Assembly: GCA_963837025.1 (NCBI GenBank)
Contig: CAWILT010000002.1
Location: forward strand, 558,001-622,000
DNA: 64,000 nt
DNA from: JALZUV01 sp963837025
GTDB taxonomy: Bacteria; Pseudomonadota; Alphaproteobacteria; Rickettsiales; JALZUV01
Direction: 5' to 3'
The translations under genes and the position numbers were made by a program. Shown in pieces: positions 51,504 to 61,305 of this stretch. A model generated the notes under the pieces. That model saw only the letters and a program-made list of their open reading frames with translations. It was not told the DNA's origin and did no database searches. Every line of letters begins with the position of its first letter. Position 1 is the first letter of the stretch.

Positions 51504-52141
51504 TAAGGTGTTGTTCCCGTTTGATTGTTATATTCGATAGGTTTAATTTCGCCTTTATATAAACGCTCTAAAGGCATGATATTTGATTCGGGCAGGCTAC
51601 GATAATCGCCATGCGATTCTAATAAATCATTCGGGTTAGCAAGCATTAAACCTAAATTGGTTGCGGTGGCACAGCCAAAGTTACTCATAGCACTATTATC
51701 ATAATTGATCACAGCACTATGGCGCCAATCAGGGCATCTTTCAGGATAGGAAATGCCGCGATAACGCACTGCAACGGATGCAAATGCAGGCGCAGTATCT
51801 TGTATCACTACCGTGTTTACCTGCTGCGTTGAGAATCCTTTACGCCACAAACTATTTTGCAGTTGCTGATAACCATTTCGATTTAAAAATTCAGCGCGGT
51901 TAGTAATAATTTCAGCCTCTAGTAAATGGTTTGAATTGATTGGCGCTAACGCATTATCTAATTCTTCCCAAGCGTAAGGTTCAATCTCAGCATCCATATC
52001 GGAGAGGCTAAAATAATAGAGGTTCTGCTGTGGCGAAACCATTTGCTTGGTTGTTGGTGTATAATCATACTGTGGGCAGCCGGTTAGAATGCCAAGCATC
52101 ATCACTAGCGACACACGAAATAACAGTTTTTTCTTTTTCAT
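51503..52141 (-). CDS. cpaD: CpaD family pilus lipoprotein
   Basis: 212 residues with a lipoprotein signal MLGILTGCPQ (Cys near 22). The CpaD-type core shows VAVRYRGISYPERCPDWRHSAV and FGCATATNLGLMLANPNDLL. CpaD is thought to assist the CpaC secretin. It sits between cpaC and cpaE, 20 bases after cpaC. Confidence 0.9.
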   Translation of the reverse strand: MKKKKLLFRVSLVMMLGILTGCPQYDYTPTTKQMVSPQQNLYYFSLSDMDAEIEPYAWEELDNALAPINSNHLLEAEIITNRAEFLNRNGYQQLQNSLWRKGFSTQQVNTVVIQDTAPAFASVAVRYRGISYPERCPDWRHSAVINYDNSAMSNFGCATATNLGLMLANPNDLLESHGDYRSLPESNIMPLERLYKGEIKPIEYNNQTGTTP

Positions 52142-52161
52142 CTCAAATTCCTTTTCCTACC

Positions 52162-53586
52162 CTATCGAAACATAAAGCCACCCGGGCCTTGTTTGTTGCG
52201 ACGTGGATTATGCGTGGTAAATTGGTTCACATTTTCAACAATGCCTACTTGATTACCATCAAATGGTTCTTCACTATAAATTTTGCCTGAACCAATACGC
52301 TCCGCATCGGTTGCGGGTTTATACCCATCGACAGGAGTTGCAATACGCTGATTAGCCGATACAGGGCGCACGATATAAGGCGTTGCAATAATCACCAATT
52401 CAGTCTGTTCTTGACGATATTCACTCGAGCGGAACAAAGCGCCTAAAATAGGTAAATCACCTAAGCCAGGCACTTTTGATATATCATTGGCATCTCGGCG
52501 GTTGAGCAATCCTGCAATCGCAAAACTTTCACCGCTTCCCACTTCTACTGTTGTAGAGGTGCGGCGCGTTGTAATAGAAGGAATCTGAAAACCATTAGCA
52601 ACAACGGCATTGATATTTGAAATAGAACTTACTTCAGGTGCAACCGTTAAGCTTATTTTGCCTTCATTTAAAACAACGGGTGTAAAGTTTAAGCTTACAC
52701 CAAATGGACGATATTCAATCGTAACAGTGCCCTCTTCGCCCGATACAGGAATTGGAAATTCGCCGCCCGCTAAAAAGCTGGCACTCACCCCCGATTTAGT
52801 AGTTAGGTTAGGTTCTGCCAATACCGTCATTAAACCATCGCCCTCTAACGCGTCAATTACACCATTAATATCAACACTATTGGTTGAGTAACTTGTGTAG
52901 AGCGAGTTATCATTTCCATTACGTAAAAAATCGCCAGCGGCATTCACCACATCTCGCCCACTGGCTAAACCAAAAATAAAGTTACCCGTATTTAAAATCG
53001 CCTCTAAATTTATACCAAAACGCTTTAATTCAGTGCGTGATACTTCCGCGATTTTAATTTTCAACATGACCTGATCACCCATGCTGGTATTTAGCATATT
53101 AATTACACTTTGCCCTTCGCCGCCTAAAAAGCTGGTGGCAACGCGTTGTATGCGTTCCGATTCATAAGGCGACTGCACATTACCTTTCAAAACAATGGCT
53201 GTATCGGTTGAGTCGAGGGTAATATCGGTGCCCTCAAGCGATTCTTTTAATGTGGCACGCAGCTTACTTAAATTATGTGTCACCACAATATTGGCTTGAA
53301 TAATCACATCATCTTTATCGCTCACGGCGATGAGGCTTGTTTCGCCCACACTTCGCCCATTTACATACAGTAAAGTGGGGGATACCACCTGCACATCTGC
53401 TACATCCGGATTAGCCATAACCACCGATGCAGCCGGAGTACCTAAACGAATAACCTGACCCTTATTAATTTCAATCTTATAGTCGCGCGTTAATGCATAA
53501 CTGGGGTGTGAAATTAATGTAAAAACGATAAACCCCATCATTAAAATAAATGGTGTGAAAGCGTACGAAAGATTTTTTTGAAGCAT
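52162..53586 (-). CDS. cpaC: Pilus secretin CpaC (RcpA)
   Basis: 474 residues from ATG at 53586, preferred over 53619 because AGAGGA precedes it. A signal peptide of about 30 residues ends near SHPSYA. Then N-terminal periplasmic domains (DYKIEINKGQVIRLG; BON-like residues about 100-170) and the C-terminal secretin domain (about 230-410) with GGEFPIPVSGEEGTVTIEYRPFGVSL and KVPGLGDLPILGALFRSSEY, the standard secretin signature. It forms the outer-membrane pore of the Tad pilus. Confidence 0.94.
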   Translation of the reverse strand: MLQKNLSYAFTPFILMMGFIVFTLISHPSYALTRDYKIEINKGQVIRLGTPAASVVMANPDVADVQVVSPTLLYVNGRSVGETSLIAVSDKDDVIIQANIVVTHNLSKLRATLKESLEGTDITLDSTDTAIVLKGNVQSPYESERIQRVATSFLGGEGQSVINMLNTSMGDQVMLKIKIAEVSRTELKRFGINLEAILNTGNFIFGLASGRDVVNAAGDFLRNGNDNSLYTSYSTNSVDINGVIDALEGDGLMTVLAEPNLTTKSGVSASFLAGGEFPIPVSGEEGTVTIEYRPFGVSLNFTPVVLNEGKISLTVAPEVSSISNINAVVANGFQIPSITTRRTSTTVEVGSGESFAIAGLLNRRDANDISKVPGLGDLPILGALFRSSEYRQEQTELVIIATPYIVRPVSANQRIATPVDGYKPATDAERIGSGKIYSEEPFDGNQVGIVENVNQFTTHNPRRNKQGPGGFMFR

Positions 53587-53620
53587 TAGATTCCTCTGAG
53601 TGTGGGGCAGTATGTTCATA

Positions 53621-54472
53621 TTAATTACTAAACTCTAATAACTCGCGCTTATCACCGCGAATAACCGTTACATTGCGAATTGTGCTATAAGCACGAGGCG
53701 ATAATACCGAGCTGACATCGCTATCGCGTGTGGCCGAACCATCATAATTTTTAATGTCCTGTGCTTGGCGCTGTTCATAAGTTTCAACCGCAAGACTGCG
53801 CAAGCTAAGCGAGATTTTACCCAAATCTTTAGCCACATTAATTTTTTGTGCCTGTTCTTTGGTCACTTCTAAAGTAACGGTTTTAGCAAGAATTGCCTGA
53901 TTTTCAGGATTATCCAATTGCTGATCAACTGCTAATACGCGCACATCTTCAATAAATGTTTCACTTGCTACAACATCTTCATTATTTTCGGCCAAACCCG
54001 TAACCGGAATATTATGGGTAAGAATAAGATCAACTTTATCACCAGGAAAAATAAATCCTGCATTGCCTGTTGTTGGGTCAACTGCAATAGATATGGCACG
54101 CTTACCTGCACCCAATACCGCAGCCATAAAACCACCTTCACCCGCTTGCACCAATAAATCTTCCGTTACAGGTTCGCCCTCGCGCACATAGCGCCGCACG
54201 ACTGAACCGGCATAGCTGGCTTTATCAGCTTTACCTTCAACCAAATACGATGCGTTAATATTTTCGCTTGGCCATTCAACCCAAGTAAGATCTTTATCGG
54301 GGCGAATAAAACTACCCGGTGCAATATCCGAACTGGCCACCATCACGCGCGACATTACCGTTACCTGATTAATTTTGTCAGCATCTGAGTTTAGTCGGTT
54401 ACGCAACACAAATGCCACGCCAAGTGCAACAATAGCTGCAATGCTAAATAACAAAAGTGAGCGTCTATTCAT
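53621..54472 (-). CDS. cpaB: Pilus assembly protein CpaB (RcpC)
   Basis: 283 residues from ATG at 54472, chosen for its GGAG ribosome-binding site; the frame runs ten codons further upstream. One N-terminal helix (LLLFSIAAIVALGVAFVL) is followed by an SAF domain (VMVASSDIAPGSFIRPDKDLTWVEWP) and a RcpC-like domain (FIFPGDKVDLILTH). It is a periplasmic partner of the secretin. First gene of the seven-gene minus arm cpaB-C-D-E-F-tadB-tadC. Confidence 0.92.
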   Translation of the reverse strand: MNRRSLLLFSIAAIVALGVAFVLRNRLNSDADKINQVTVMSRVMVASSDIAPGSFIRPDKDLTWVEWPSENINASYLVEGKADKASYAGSVVRRYVREGEPVTEDLLVQAGEGGFMAAVLGAGKRAISIAVDPTTGNAGFIFPGDKVDLILTHNIPVTGLAENNEDVVASETFIEDVRVLAVDQQLDNPENQAILAKTVTLEVTKEQAQKINVAKDLGKISLSLRSLAVETYEQRQAQDIKNYDGSATRDSDVSSVLSPRAYSTIRNVTVIRGDKRELLEFSN

Positions 54473-54709
54473 AAAAATTCTCCAAATTTCAACTCTTATC
54501 ATAGCAGCATCAAGTTTATGAAATATTAAGATAGCGGCTATTAAAGGATTGTTTTATATTAACATTTATTAATAATTATATAAAATTTACCATAAATTTT
54601 AAGGAGTTAGTTTTTTTATCCACAGTTTTGCTCCAAAAAAACATGTTACAAATGTTTCATGTTACTCTTTTGCACTAGACGAGAGCGGTTTTAAACCTAT
54701 CTACAAAAA

Positions 54710-55144
54710 ATGGCATTACATATGATGAAACTAGTTGTGGGAATTGAATCGCTAGAAGAATTCGCGCATCTTCAAAGTCGCTCTTCACAAAAAATTCGCT
54801 ACTTAGGGCGTGAGGTAAATGTGTGTTATACACGCTATCAACCCAAAGATGCCGAAAAAATTCTCAATTCGGGTGGCTCCATATATCGAGTAATTAAAGG
54901 CGTTATGCGTTGTCGACAAAAAATAGTAGGTTTTCAACAAGTGCAAACACCAATGGGAAAAAAATGCCAAATTTTAATGGATACTGAAATTATTCGTACG
55001 CATCCCTTACCTCGGCGCGCTTTTCAAGGCTGGCGCTATTTACAACCTAACAAAGCCCCTAAAGATCTCTCACCCTACCAGGCTGGCGAAATATTGCCCA
55101 CTGATAAAATGGAACGCGAATTAAGTGAATTAGGTTTGCTGTAA
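54710..55144 (+). CDS. DUF1489 family protein
   Basis: 144 residues with the strongly conserved alphaproteobacterial DUF1489 plan: MALHMMKLVVGIESLEE, ILNSGGSIYRVIKGVMRCRQKIVGF, and a C-terminal PRRAFQGWRYLQPNKAPKDL. Soluble; function unknown. The start lacks a strong Shine-Dalgarno; a Met at residue 5 is also possible. It is divergent from cpaB over 237 bp that contain two CATGTTAC repeats (54642-54649, 54658-54665) and AT-rich DNA. Confidence 0.88.
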   Translation: MALHMMKLVVGIESLEEFAHLQSRSSQKIRYLGREVNVCYTRYQPKDAEKILNSGGSIYRVIKGVMRCRQKIVGFQQVQTPMGKKCQILMDTEIIRTHPLPRRAFQGWRYLQPNKAPKDLSPYQAGEILPTDKMERELSELGLL

Positions 55145-55167
55145 ATAACCAAATTTATTTTCAAATG

Positions 55168-56196
55168 TTACGTTACAAACGTATCAGCTTGCGCTAATAA
55201 TTGATGTTCTAAATCATCCATATTGTCACGTATCAAGCTTGCATCGGCAAAGGTAGCTACATGAAAAGCCGCGTCGCCTTTATTGAATAACGGTATCATA
55301 CTCATGCCGATAATAATGCCATCATGCGTAGCTTTAATTTCAAAATTATGAGCACCAAATGGATCGGAAATTACACCTAATATTTGGCCTTTTTTAACAT
55401 AAGCCCCAAGTCGTTTGCGCACATGCATAATGCCACTACTGGGCGCGCGCAACCAGTGGCTATCATGCGCGAAGAATGTTTTTATTTTGCGTGATTCCGC
55501 AATTTCTTTCGGCGCAATCATGCCAATTTTTTCCATCACATTAAGTACACCACGCACGCCGCAACGTGTTACCGTCTCCGTAAAGCGCAGCGCTTCGCCG
55601 CCTTCAAAAATAAGCATAGGAATGTTTTTTTGGCGCGCAGCTTCGCGCATTGATCCATCGCGCAATGCAGAGTGAATCATTACCGGCACGCCGAATGATT
55701 CGGCTAATTCTTTGGTTAATGCATCATCAAAACACCCGCGCACTTGGGGCAAATTATTGCGATGAATCGCCGCTGTGTGCAAATCTACTCCATGCGTTGC
55801 TTTCGAAACAACCTCTTTCATCAACACATGCGCCACTTGCGATGCTAGTGATCCACTCTCGCTACCGGGAAAAGTGCGGTTTAAATCGCGCCTATCCGGC
55901 AGATACCGCGTTTTAGTGTTAAATCCAAAAACATTAATAATGGGGATGGCGATTAAAGTGCCTGTTATATTGCGCATCCGTTTATGGCGCAGCAAGCGTT
56001 TCACAATTTCAACACCGTTAATTTCATCGCCATGAATGGCGGCGCTCACAAATAATACGGGCCCATCTTTTTTGCCATGAATAACTTCAACGGGAATACC
56101 GGTTGATGTAAAATCATAAAGTGCCGCAGTTTGTAACATGATGCGTTTACGCGTTCCGGGAGCAATCGATTCGCCTGCAATTTCAAAATGAGTCAT
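55168..56196 (-). CDS. Succinylglutamate desuccinylase/aspartoacylase family zinc protein
   Basis: 342 residues of the M14-like AstE/aspartoacylase group. Zinc ligands are the HGDEINGVE motif (His, Glu) and a downstream His in HGVDLHTAAIHRN, with RRDLNRTFPGS binding the carboxylate. A C-terminal beta domain (ASSGIMHVRKRLGAYVKKGQILGVISDPFG) resembles lipoyl-like barrels, as in longer members of this family. It could be a deacylase complementing AstB/AstD 45 kb away, but specificity is not shown; it is not a standard AstE. Confidence 0.85.
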   Translation of the reverse strand: MTHFEIAGESIAPGTRKRIMLQTAALYDFTSTGIPVEVIHGKKDGPVLFVSAAIHGDEINGVEIVKRLLRHKRMRNITGTLIAIPIINVFGFNTKTRYLPDRRDLNRTFPGSESGSLASQVAHVLMKEVVSKATHGVDLHTAAIHRNNLPQVRGCFDDALTKELAESFGVPVMIHSALRDGSMREAARQKNIPMLIFEGGEALRFTETVTRCGVRGVLNVMEKIGMIAPKEIAESRKIKTFFAHDSHWLRAPSSGIMHVRKRLGAYVKKGQILGVISDPFGAHNFEIKATHDGIIIGMSMIPLFNKGDAAFHVATFADASLIRDNMDDLEHQLLAQADTFVT

Positions 56197-56204
56197 AATA
56201 AATC

Positions 56205-56243
56205 TTAAGGTTGTATAGCATTATTTTGCTAATTAACCTTAAT
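56205..56243 (-). promoter_or_regulatory. Nested inverted repeat in the leader of the aspartoacylase-like gene
   Basis: TTAAGGTT (56205-56212) and AACCTTAA (56236-56243) are perfect arms, with inner arms TAGCA/TGCTA (56216-56220 and 56228-56232). It starts eight bases above the ATG, so it can act as an operator or as an mRNA hairpin near the ribosome-binding site. Confidence 0.4.
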
Positions 56244-56358
56244 ATCCAATCGATAAAATGTCATTTCTAGTCGCGCAACTTATGGAATTGATTTGAAAAT
56301 TCTCACTTACAGTGGACTGTTGCGGTAAAAATGTCTGTCTTATGGCTAAAGTGAATAG

Positions 56359-57126
56359 TTAATCAGCGCACCTGTAGCGGCTAAACCAAGCTGCCAGCAT
56401 ACGCGCTGCATAAATGCCATCTTTAGTATTTTTCATCAATAAATGGTCGGCTCCATCCAAAGCGATGAAGCTTTTAGGGTGCATTGCGGCTTCAAATAAC
56501 TTTCGCGCATGATGAATATCGACAATTTCATCAACCGGTGAATGCATAATTAAATAAGGCTTAGCTAAATGATGTACGGCCTCAGTAATATTTTGCATCT
56601 TAGCATCTTCTAAAAACTGTTTTTTAATGGTAAAGTTGCGTCCTGCTAATGAAACTTTAGCCATGCCTGTTTCTTGAATTTCGGCTAGCTCTTCATCAAA
56701 TTGTTTAAAAACATTGGTAGCATTAAAAGGCGTGCCAATCGTTGCCACTGCCTTAATATTGGGAATATGCTTGGCGGCTACCAACACCGCTGCACCCCCA
56801 AGGCTATGCCCAAAAAGCAGATCAGGCGCTTGGCCAATATCGGTTAAATACTGTGTAGCGCATAACAAATCTTGCACATTCGAGCTGAAATTGGTGTTCG
56901 CAAATTCGCCTTCGCTCAGCCCCAAGCCTGTAAAGTCAAAACGAAACAGCGCAATGCCGTGCGCATTTAATTCACGCGAAATACGGTTTACCGTGCTTAA
57001 ATCTTTTGTGCAGGTGAAGCAATGCGCAAATAATGCCGTGGCTTTCACCGCGCCATCAGGCGAATCCAGCCGAGCAGCAAGCTGTTGTCCATCTGCGCCG
57101 CTAAACATAATTTTTTCTGATGTCAT
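56359..57126 (-). CDS. Alpha/beta hydrolase, OsmC-partner type
   Basis: 255 residues. The sequence LFAHCFTCTKDLSTVNRISREL and FTGLGLSEGEF are characteristic of the hydrolase half of the bifunctional hydrolase/OsmC proteins. The nucleophile is in FGHSLGGAAV, the acid in SPVDEIVD and the histidine in DGADHLL. The OsmC half is absent from this gene and its neighbours. Substrate unknown; it could act as an esterase or peroxide-linked hydrolase. Confidence 0.82.
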   Translation of the reverse strand: MTSEKIMFSGADGQQLAARLDSPDGAVKATALFAHCFTCTKDLSTVNRISRELNAHGIALFRFDFTGLGLSEGEFANTNFSSNVQDLLCATQYLTDIGQAPDLLFGHSLGGAAVLVAAKHIPNIKAVATIGTPFNATNVFKQFDEELAEIQETGMAKVSLAGRNFTIKKQFLEDAKMQNITEAVHHLAKPYLIMHSPVDEIVDIHHARKLFEAAMHPKSFIALDGADHLLMKNTKDGIYAARMLAAWFSRYRCAD

Positions 57127-57148
57127 GTGTTTTTTATAAATTATTTAG

Positions 57149-57838
57149 CTAAAGTTTCCATAATTTTTCATTATAAATAAAATGGATATGTACGGGCTGG
57201 CTTTGGCGCATCACGTGTTTAATCACTTTATGATCATGCGCTAAGCCGCCCGTATAGGTTCCAAAAGCAGGCATTAGCAAGCGATGCTCATTTGATAAAA
57301 AACATTTACCGCGCAGTTTTTGTCCTGTCACTTTATGCGTAGCTTTAGGATGAAAATGCCCAATAATTTGGGCACAATTTTCCTCTTCCGGCTCATGCAC
57401 TAGCAATATATTATCTAAATATAGGCTAGATTTTCTCTGCCCGCAGATGTTTTGCGGAATTTCAGGATCGTGATTGCCCAATACCCACACCCAATTTTCT
57501 ACGCCATTACAAAGCTGATTAATGCCTGCAATCAAATACTTATCTAACCGACTAACAGCGGCTACATCATGAAAGCTATCGCCCAAACACACAACCGTTT
57601 TGGGTTGATAGTCAGCAACAAGCTGCTCAATACGCTGCAACGTATCCGACGTATCATAATGCGGCAAAGGGTTTGCAAATTGGCCAAGATAGGAGCCTTT
57701 TTCAAAATGCAAATCCGAGATGATAAGCATCTGATGTTTAGCCCAATAAAGCGCACTCAACCCATCAAGCAAAAACAACTCACCCGCAAATTTCAGCGGT
57801 TGGGTGCGCTGATTAGTTTCGAGAATCGGCAAGGGCAT
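57149..57838 (-). CDS. pdeM: Ligase-associated DNA damage response endonuclease PdeM
   Basis: 229 residues of the calcineurin-like phosphoesterase fold with all metal motifs: ISDLHFEKGS, GDSFHDV, GNHDPE and HFHPKAT. PdeM belongs to the ligase-associated repair set. It overlaps the helicase gene by 26 bases and is translated after it. Confidence 0.9.
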   Translation of the reverse strand: MPLPILETNQRTQPLKFAGELFLLDGLSALYWAKHQMLIISDLHFEKGSYLGQFANPLPHYDTSDTLQRIEQLVADYQPKTVVCLGDSFHDVAAVSRLDKYLIAGINQLCNGVENWVWVLGNHDPEIPQNICGQRKSSLYLDNILLVHEPEEENCAQIIGHFHPKATHKVTGQKLRGKCFLSNEHRLLMPAFGTYTGGLAHDHKVIKHVMRQSQPVHIHFIYNEKLWKL

Positions 57839-60272
57839 CGCGTATCTCCTGCATTAAATCATCGGCCTGTTCCTGAGTAGATTTTTCTTCTAATAAAGCA
57901 TCCACACCTTCACCTTTAATTTTTTCACGTTTAACATCCAGCACAATGGGAATAGCCATAGGCGATACATGTTTTAACTGTTTAAAACGAATAGACTGAT
58001 AAAACCGATTGAGCAAATAAGACAAACGCGAAATATCCAGCAATTCACGTTCAGCATCTTGGCGTGTTACATCAAGCAAAATATGGCCTGCATCATATTT
58101 GCGCAACACATCGTAAATTAAATCGGTTGAAAAAGTTACCTGCTTCATGGTTTTACGGTTGCCCGCATAATTTTGTTCGGTCAACCCACTGATGGTGGCT
58201 ACATGCCGAAATGAGCGTTTTAACATTGGCGAATCGGCAATCCAATCTTCCAACTCATCACCAAGAATATCAGGGGAAAACAGGGTGCGAACATGCGTTT
58301 CATCAGGTGCAATAAGCGAAGTAATTGAAAGCCCATAATCAGAAATGCTAAAGCTGAGCGGCTTAAGGCGCATCCGCTCCATACGTCGCGTCAACAACAT
58401 GCCCAGCGTTTGGTTCGCTTTACGGCCTTCAAATGTATAAAACATGGTAACTTCGAGTTTGCGGTAAGGAAATTGCTCAACCAGCAAACTATTTTCTGCC
58501 GGAATTTCCGAAAAATCACGTTGCAGTTCTAACCATTCTGTTACATCAGCGGGCAGAATTTTCCATGCATTAGGTTGGTTAAGCAAATGCCTAACACCAT
58601 CGGCTAAAAAGGTTGATAGCGGCATTTGCCCGCCTACATAGGAAGGAATTTTAGGTTTACCACCTTTAGCAGGCCATGCTTCCAGCGTCATATCTTCAAC
58701 CCCTTGAAATGCCAGCACTTGGCCCGCAAATAAAAACGTATCGCCAGGGGTGAGAGTTTGTGCAAAATACTCTTCCACCGTGCCGAGATATTTGCCCTTA
58801 TGCGCTTTAGTTAAACGCTTAACACGTAAACGCCCCGCTTCAATTATAGTGCCAATATTCATGCGGTGGCGCATCGTCACCATACGCGATGTGGGGGCAA
58901 AAGCGCCAGTTTCTTCATTTTGTTTCAAGCGCTGGTAGCGTTCATAATTGCGCAGTGCATACCCGCCATCAAGTGTAAATTGAAATAGGGCATCAAACAC
59001 CTCGCGCGATACATTTTTATACGGTGGCGCATTGATAACTTGCGCATAAATGTCATCTGCAACAATGGGCGCAGCACAAGCGCAGTTCATGATATATTGT
59101 GGGATGATATCAAGTGAACCTTCCAAAAATGGTTCACCATCTAACTCACCCCGCTCAATGGCATTCATAGCACTTTGGCACTCTAACGCCTCAAATCGGT
59201 TTGAAGGCACAAGCAATGCTTTGCTGGGTTCATCTAAGCGGTGATTAGAGCGACCAATACGTTGTAACAGTCGGCTCACGCCTTTAGGCGCACCCATTTG
59301 CACGACTAAGTCAATATCACCCCAATCAATACCCAATTCTAAAGCAGAGGTGGCGACAATCGCACGTAATTTTCCGCTGGCCATCATCTCTTCGGTTTTG
59401 CGGCGCTGCTCTTTATTGAGCGATCCATGATAAACGGCGATAGGAAGGCTATCTTCATTGACATCCCACAAATTTTGAAACACCAACTCAGATTGCGCGC
59501 GGGTATTTACAAATACGATCGCATTGCGCGCAGCTTTAACCTGCGCATACACATCTTCCATAGCATATTTAGCGATATAACCGCCATAAGGCATACGATT
59601 TTCAGAATGTAAGAGCGTGATATCAGGCTTCACCGTCATTTTAGATTCAATCAAAGCAGCAGGCTTATTGCTGGTGCCAAGCCAAGCCGCAAGGGCAGGT
59701 GGGTCGGCCACGGTGGCCGATAACCCAAAACGAATATGATGGGGGGCAAGGTGCGATAATCGCGCTAATGCTAATGTGGTAAAGTCGCCGCGCTTATTGG
59801 GTGCAAAGCTATGCGCTTCATCCACCACTACCGCTTTAATACTGCCAAAAATACGCGGTGCATCCACATAGGTAAGCATCAACATCAACGATTCGGGTGT
59901 TGTAAGCAAAATATTGGGCGGGTTTTTCTGCTGGCGGCGTCTTTTATGCGATGGGGTATCGCCTGTGCGCGTTTCGATAGTGATGTCTAGCTTCATATCC
60001 TCTACTGGCTGCATTAAATTGCGCTGAATATCATTCGTCAATGCTTTAAGCGGCGAGATATAAAGTGTGTGTAACCCTTTATGCGGGTTATCCGCTAAAT
60101 CTATCAGGCTAGGCAAAAAACCCGAGAGCGTTTTGCCGCCCCCCGTAGGCGCAATTAAAAGTGTGGATTGCTGGTTAGCAAAAGCTTCTATCATTTGCAT
60201 TTGATAGTCGCGCAATTGCCATTTACGTTTTGAAAACCACTTCGCAAACCTTATGGGTAATTTATTTTTCAC
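57813..60272 (-). CDS. Ligase-associated DEXH-box helicase (Lhr-like)
   Basis: 819 residues of the Lhr type: Walker A in APTGGGKTLSGF, DEAH in VVVDEAHSF, motif III in FGLSATVADP, and motif VI in LQRIGRSNHRLDEP. The C-terminal DUF4145-like/Lhr winged-helix region follows to residue 819. It is the 3'-5' DNA helicase in the ligase-associated DNA damage response operon. Its start is only 16 bases from the exonuclease gene on the other strand. Confidence 0.93.
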   Translation of the reverse strand: MKNKLPIRFAKWFSKRKWQLRDYQMQMIEAFANQQSTLLIAPTGGGKTLSGFLPSLIDLADNPHKGLHTLYISPLKALTNDIQRNLMQPVEDMKLDITIETRTGDTPSHKRRRQQKNPPNILLTTPESLMLMLTYVDAPRIFGSIKAVVVDEAHSFAPNKRGDFTTLALARLSHLAPHHIRFGLSATVADPPALAAWLGTSNKPAALIESKMTVKPDITLLHSENRMPYGGYIAKYAMEDVYAQVKAARNAIVFVNTRAQSELVFQNLWDVNEDSLPIAVYHGSLNKEQRRKTEEMMASGKLRAIVATSALELGIDWGDIDLVVQMGAPKGVSRLLQRIGRSNHRLDEPSKALLVPSNRFEALECQSAMNAIERGELDGEPFLEGSLDIIPQYIMNCACAAPIVADDIYAQVINAPPYKNVSREVFDALFQFTLDGGYALRNYERYQRLKQNEETGAFAPTSRMVTMRHRMNIGTIIEAGRLRVKRLTKAHKGKYLGTVEEYFAQTLTPGDTFLFAGQVLAFQGVEDMTLEAWPAKGGKPKIPSYVGGQMPLSTFLADGVRHLLNQPNAWKILPADVTEWLELQRDFSEIPAENSLLVEQFPYRKLEVTMFYTFEGRKANQTLGMLLTRRMERMRLKPLSFSISDYGLSITSLIAPDETHVRTLFSPDILGDELEDWIADSPMLKRSFRHVATISGLTEQNYAGNRKTMKQVTFSTDLIYDVLRKYDAGHILLDVTRQDAERELLDISRLSYLLNRFYQSIRFKQLKHVSPMAIPIVLDVKREKIKGEGVDALLEEKSTQEQADDLMQEIRDALADSRN

Positions 60273-60288
60273 GCTTTATATATAGGGC

Positions 60289-61305
60289 ATGACACACCCA
60301 AAACAATGGATAGAAGTGCGCGATGAAGGGTTATTTTGCATTCCTGCTAATGCGTTTATTGACCCGCGCTATGATGTAGAAAACGCCATTGTTACTCACG
60401 GCCATGCCGATCATGCGCGTGGCGGACACATCACATGCTATGCAACTGGCACCACCATGCGCATTATGCAAACTCGCTATGGTGAACAACATGCAAAGAA
60501 CCAAATCAGCATGGAATATGGTGAGGTGAAAGAAATTGGCGGTGGTGTTAAACTATCCTTTTTTCCTGCTGGCCATATTTTAGGGTCTGCTCAGGCATTA
60601 TTAGAGTTTGAGGGCGGGCGCATCGTGTGCAGCGGCGACTATAAACGTTCGCCCGATCCTACATGCAAGCCATTCGAACCCGTGCCTTGCGATGTATTTG
60701 TAACAGAAGCCACATTCGCATTGCCTGTTTTTAGGCACCCATCACTCGAAGAAGAATGCCAAAAACTACTCGATTCGCTAGCACTCTTTCCGCACCGCTG
60801 CCATCTAATCGGGGCTTATGCCTTAGGTAAGTGCCAACGGGTAATGGTAACGCTTCGTCAGCTTGGTTATACTAAACCTTTCTACCTTCATGGCGCGCAA
60901 GTTAAGCTTTGCGAACTATATGAACGCGAAGGCGTTGATTTGGGCGAATGGATAAAAGTTTCCGATGTGAAAGATAAGAAAGATTTAGCGGGTCAAATCG
61001 TGCTCGCGCCGCCTTCCGCATTAGCGGATAGTTGGAGCCGTAAATTGCCTGATGTGATGACGGCGATGGCATCGGGGTGGATGCAAATACGCGCCCGTGC
61101 CAAGCAGCGCCGCGTTGAACTTCCTATCATCGTGTCCGATCATTGCGATTGGGATGAGTTGATTCAAACCATTCAAGAAGTCAACGCGCCTGAAATATGG
61201 GTTACGCATGGCCGTGAAGAGGCTTTGGTTTATCAAGCTCAGCAAATGGGATATAGAGCGCAAGCACTTTCATTGCTAGGGCGCGAAGAAGATGAGGCTG
61301 ACTGA
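60289..61305 (+). CDS. Ligase-associated DNA damage response exonuclease
   Basis: 338 residues of the metallo-beta-lactamase/beta-CASP-type nuclease group (SNM1-like). Metal motif THGHADHARGGH (H-x-H-x-D-H), then FFPAGHILGSAQALLEF and VCSGDYKRSPDP. The late SDHCDWDEL and VTHGREEALV are family signatures. It degrades DNA ends before ligation. The last base of its stop overlaps the ligase start. Confidence 0.92.
   Translation: MTHPKQWIEVRDEGLFCIPANAFIDPRYDVENAIVTHGHADHARGGHITCYATGTTMRIMQTRYGEQHAKNQISMEYGEVKEIGGGVKLSFFPAGHILGSAQALLEFEGGRIVCSGDYKRSPDPTCKPFEPVPCDVFVTEATFALPVFRHPSLEEECQKLLDSLALFPHRCHLIGAYALGKCQRVMVTLRQLGYTKPFYLHGAQVKLCELYEREGVDLGEWIKVSDVKDKKDLAGQIVLAPPSALADSWSRKLPDVMTAMASGWMQIRARAKQRRVELPIIVSDHCDWDELIQTIQEVNAPEIWVTHGREEALVYQAQQMGYRAQALSLLGREEDEAD

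Noticed and set aside
54642..54665. Two CATGTTAC direct repeats before DUF1489
   Set aside because: Eight-base repeats in AT-rich DNA; no regulator candidate and no third copy, so no claim is made.
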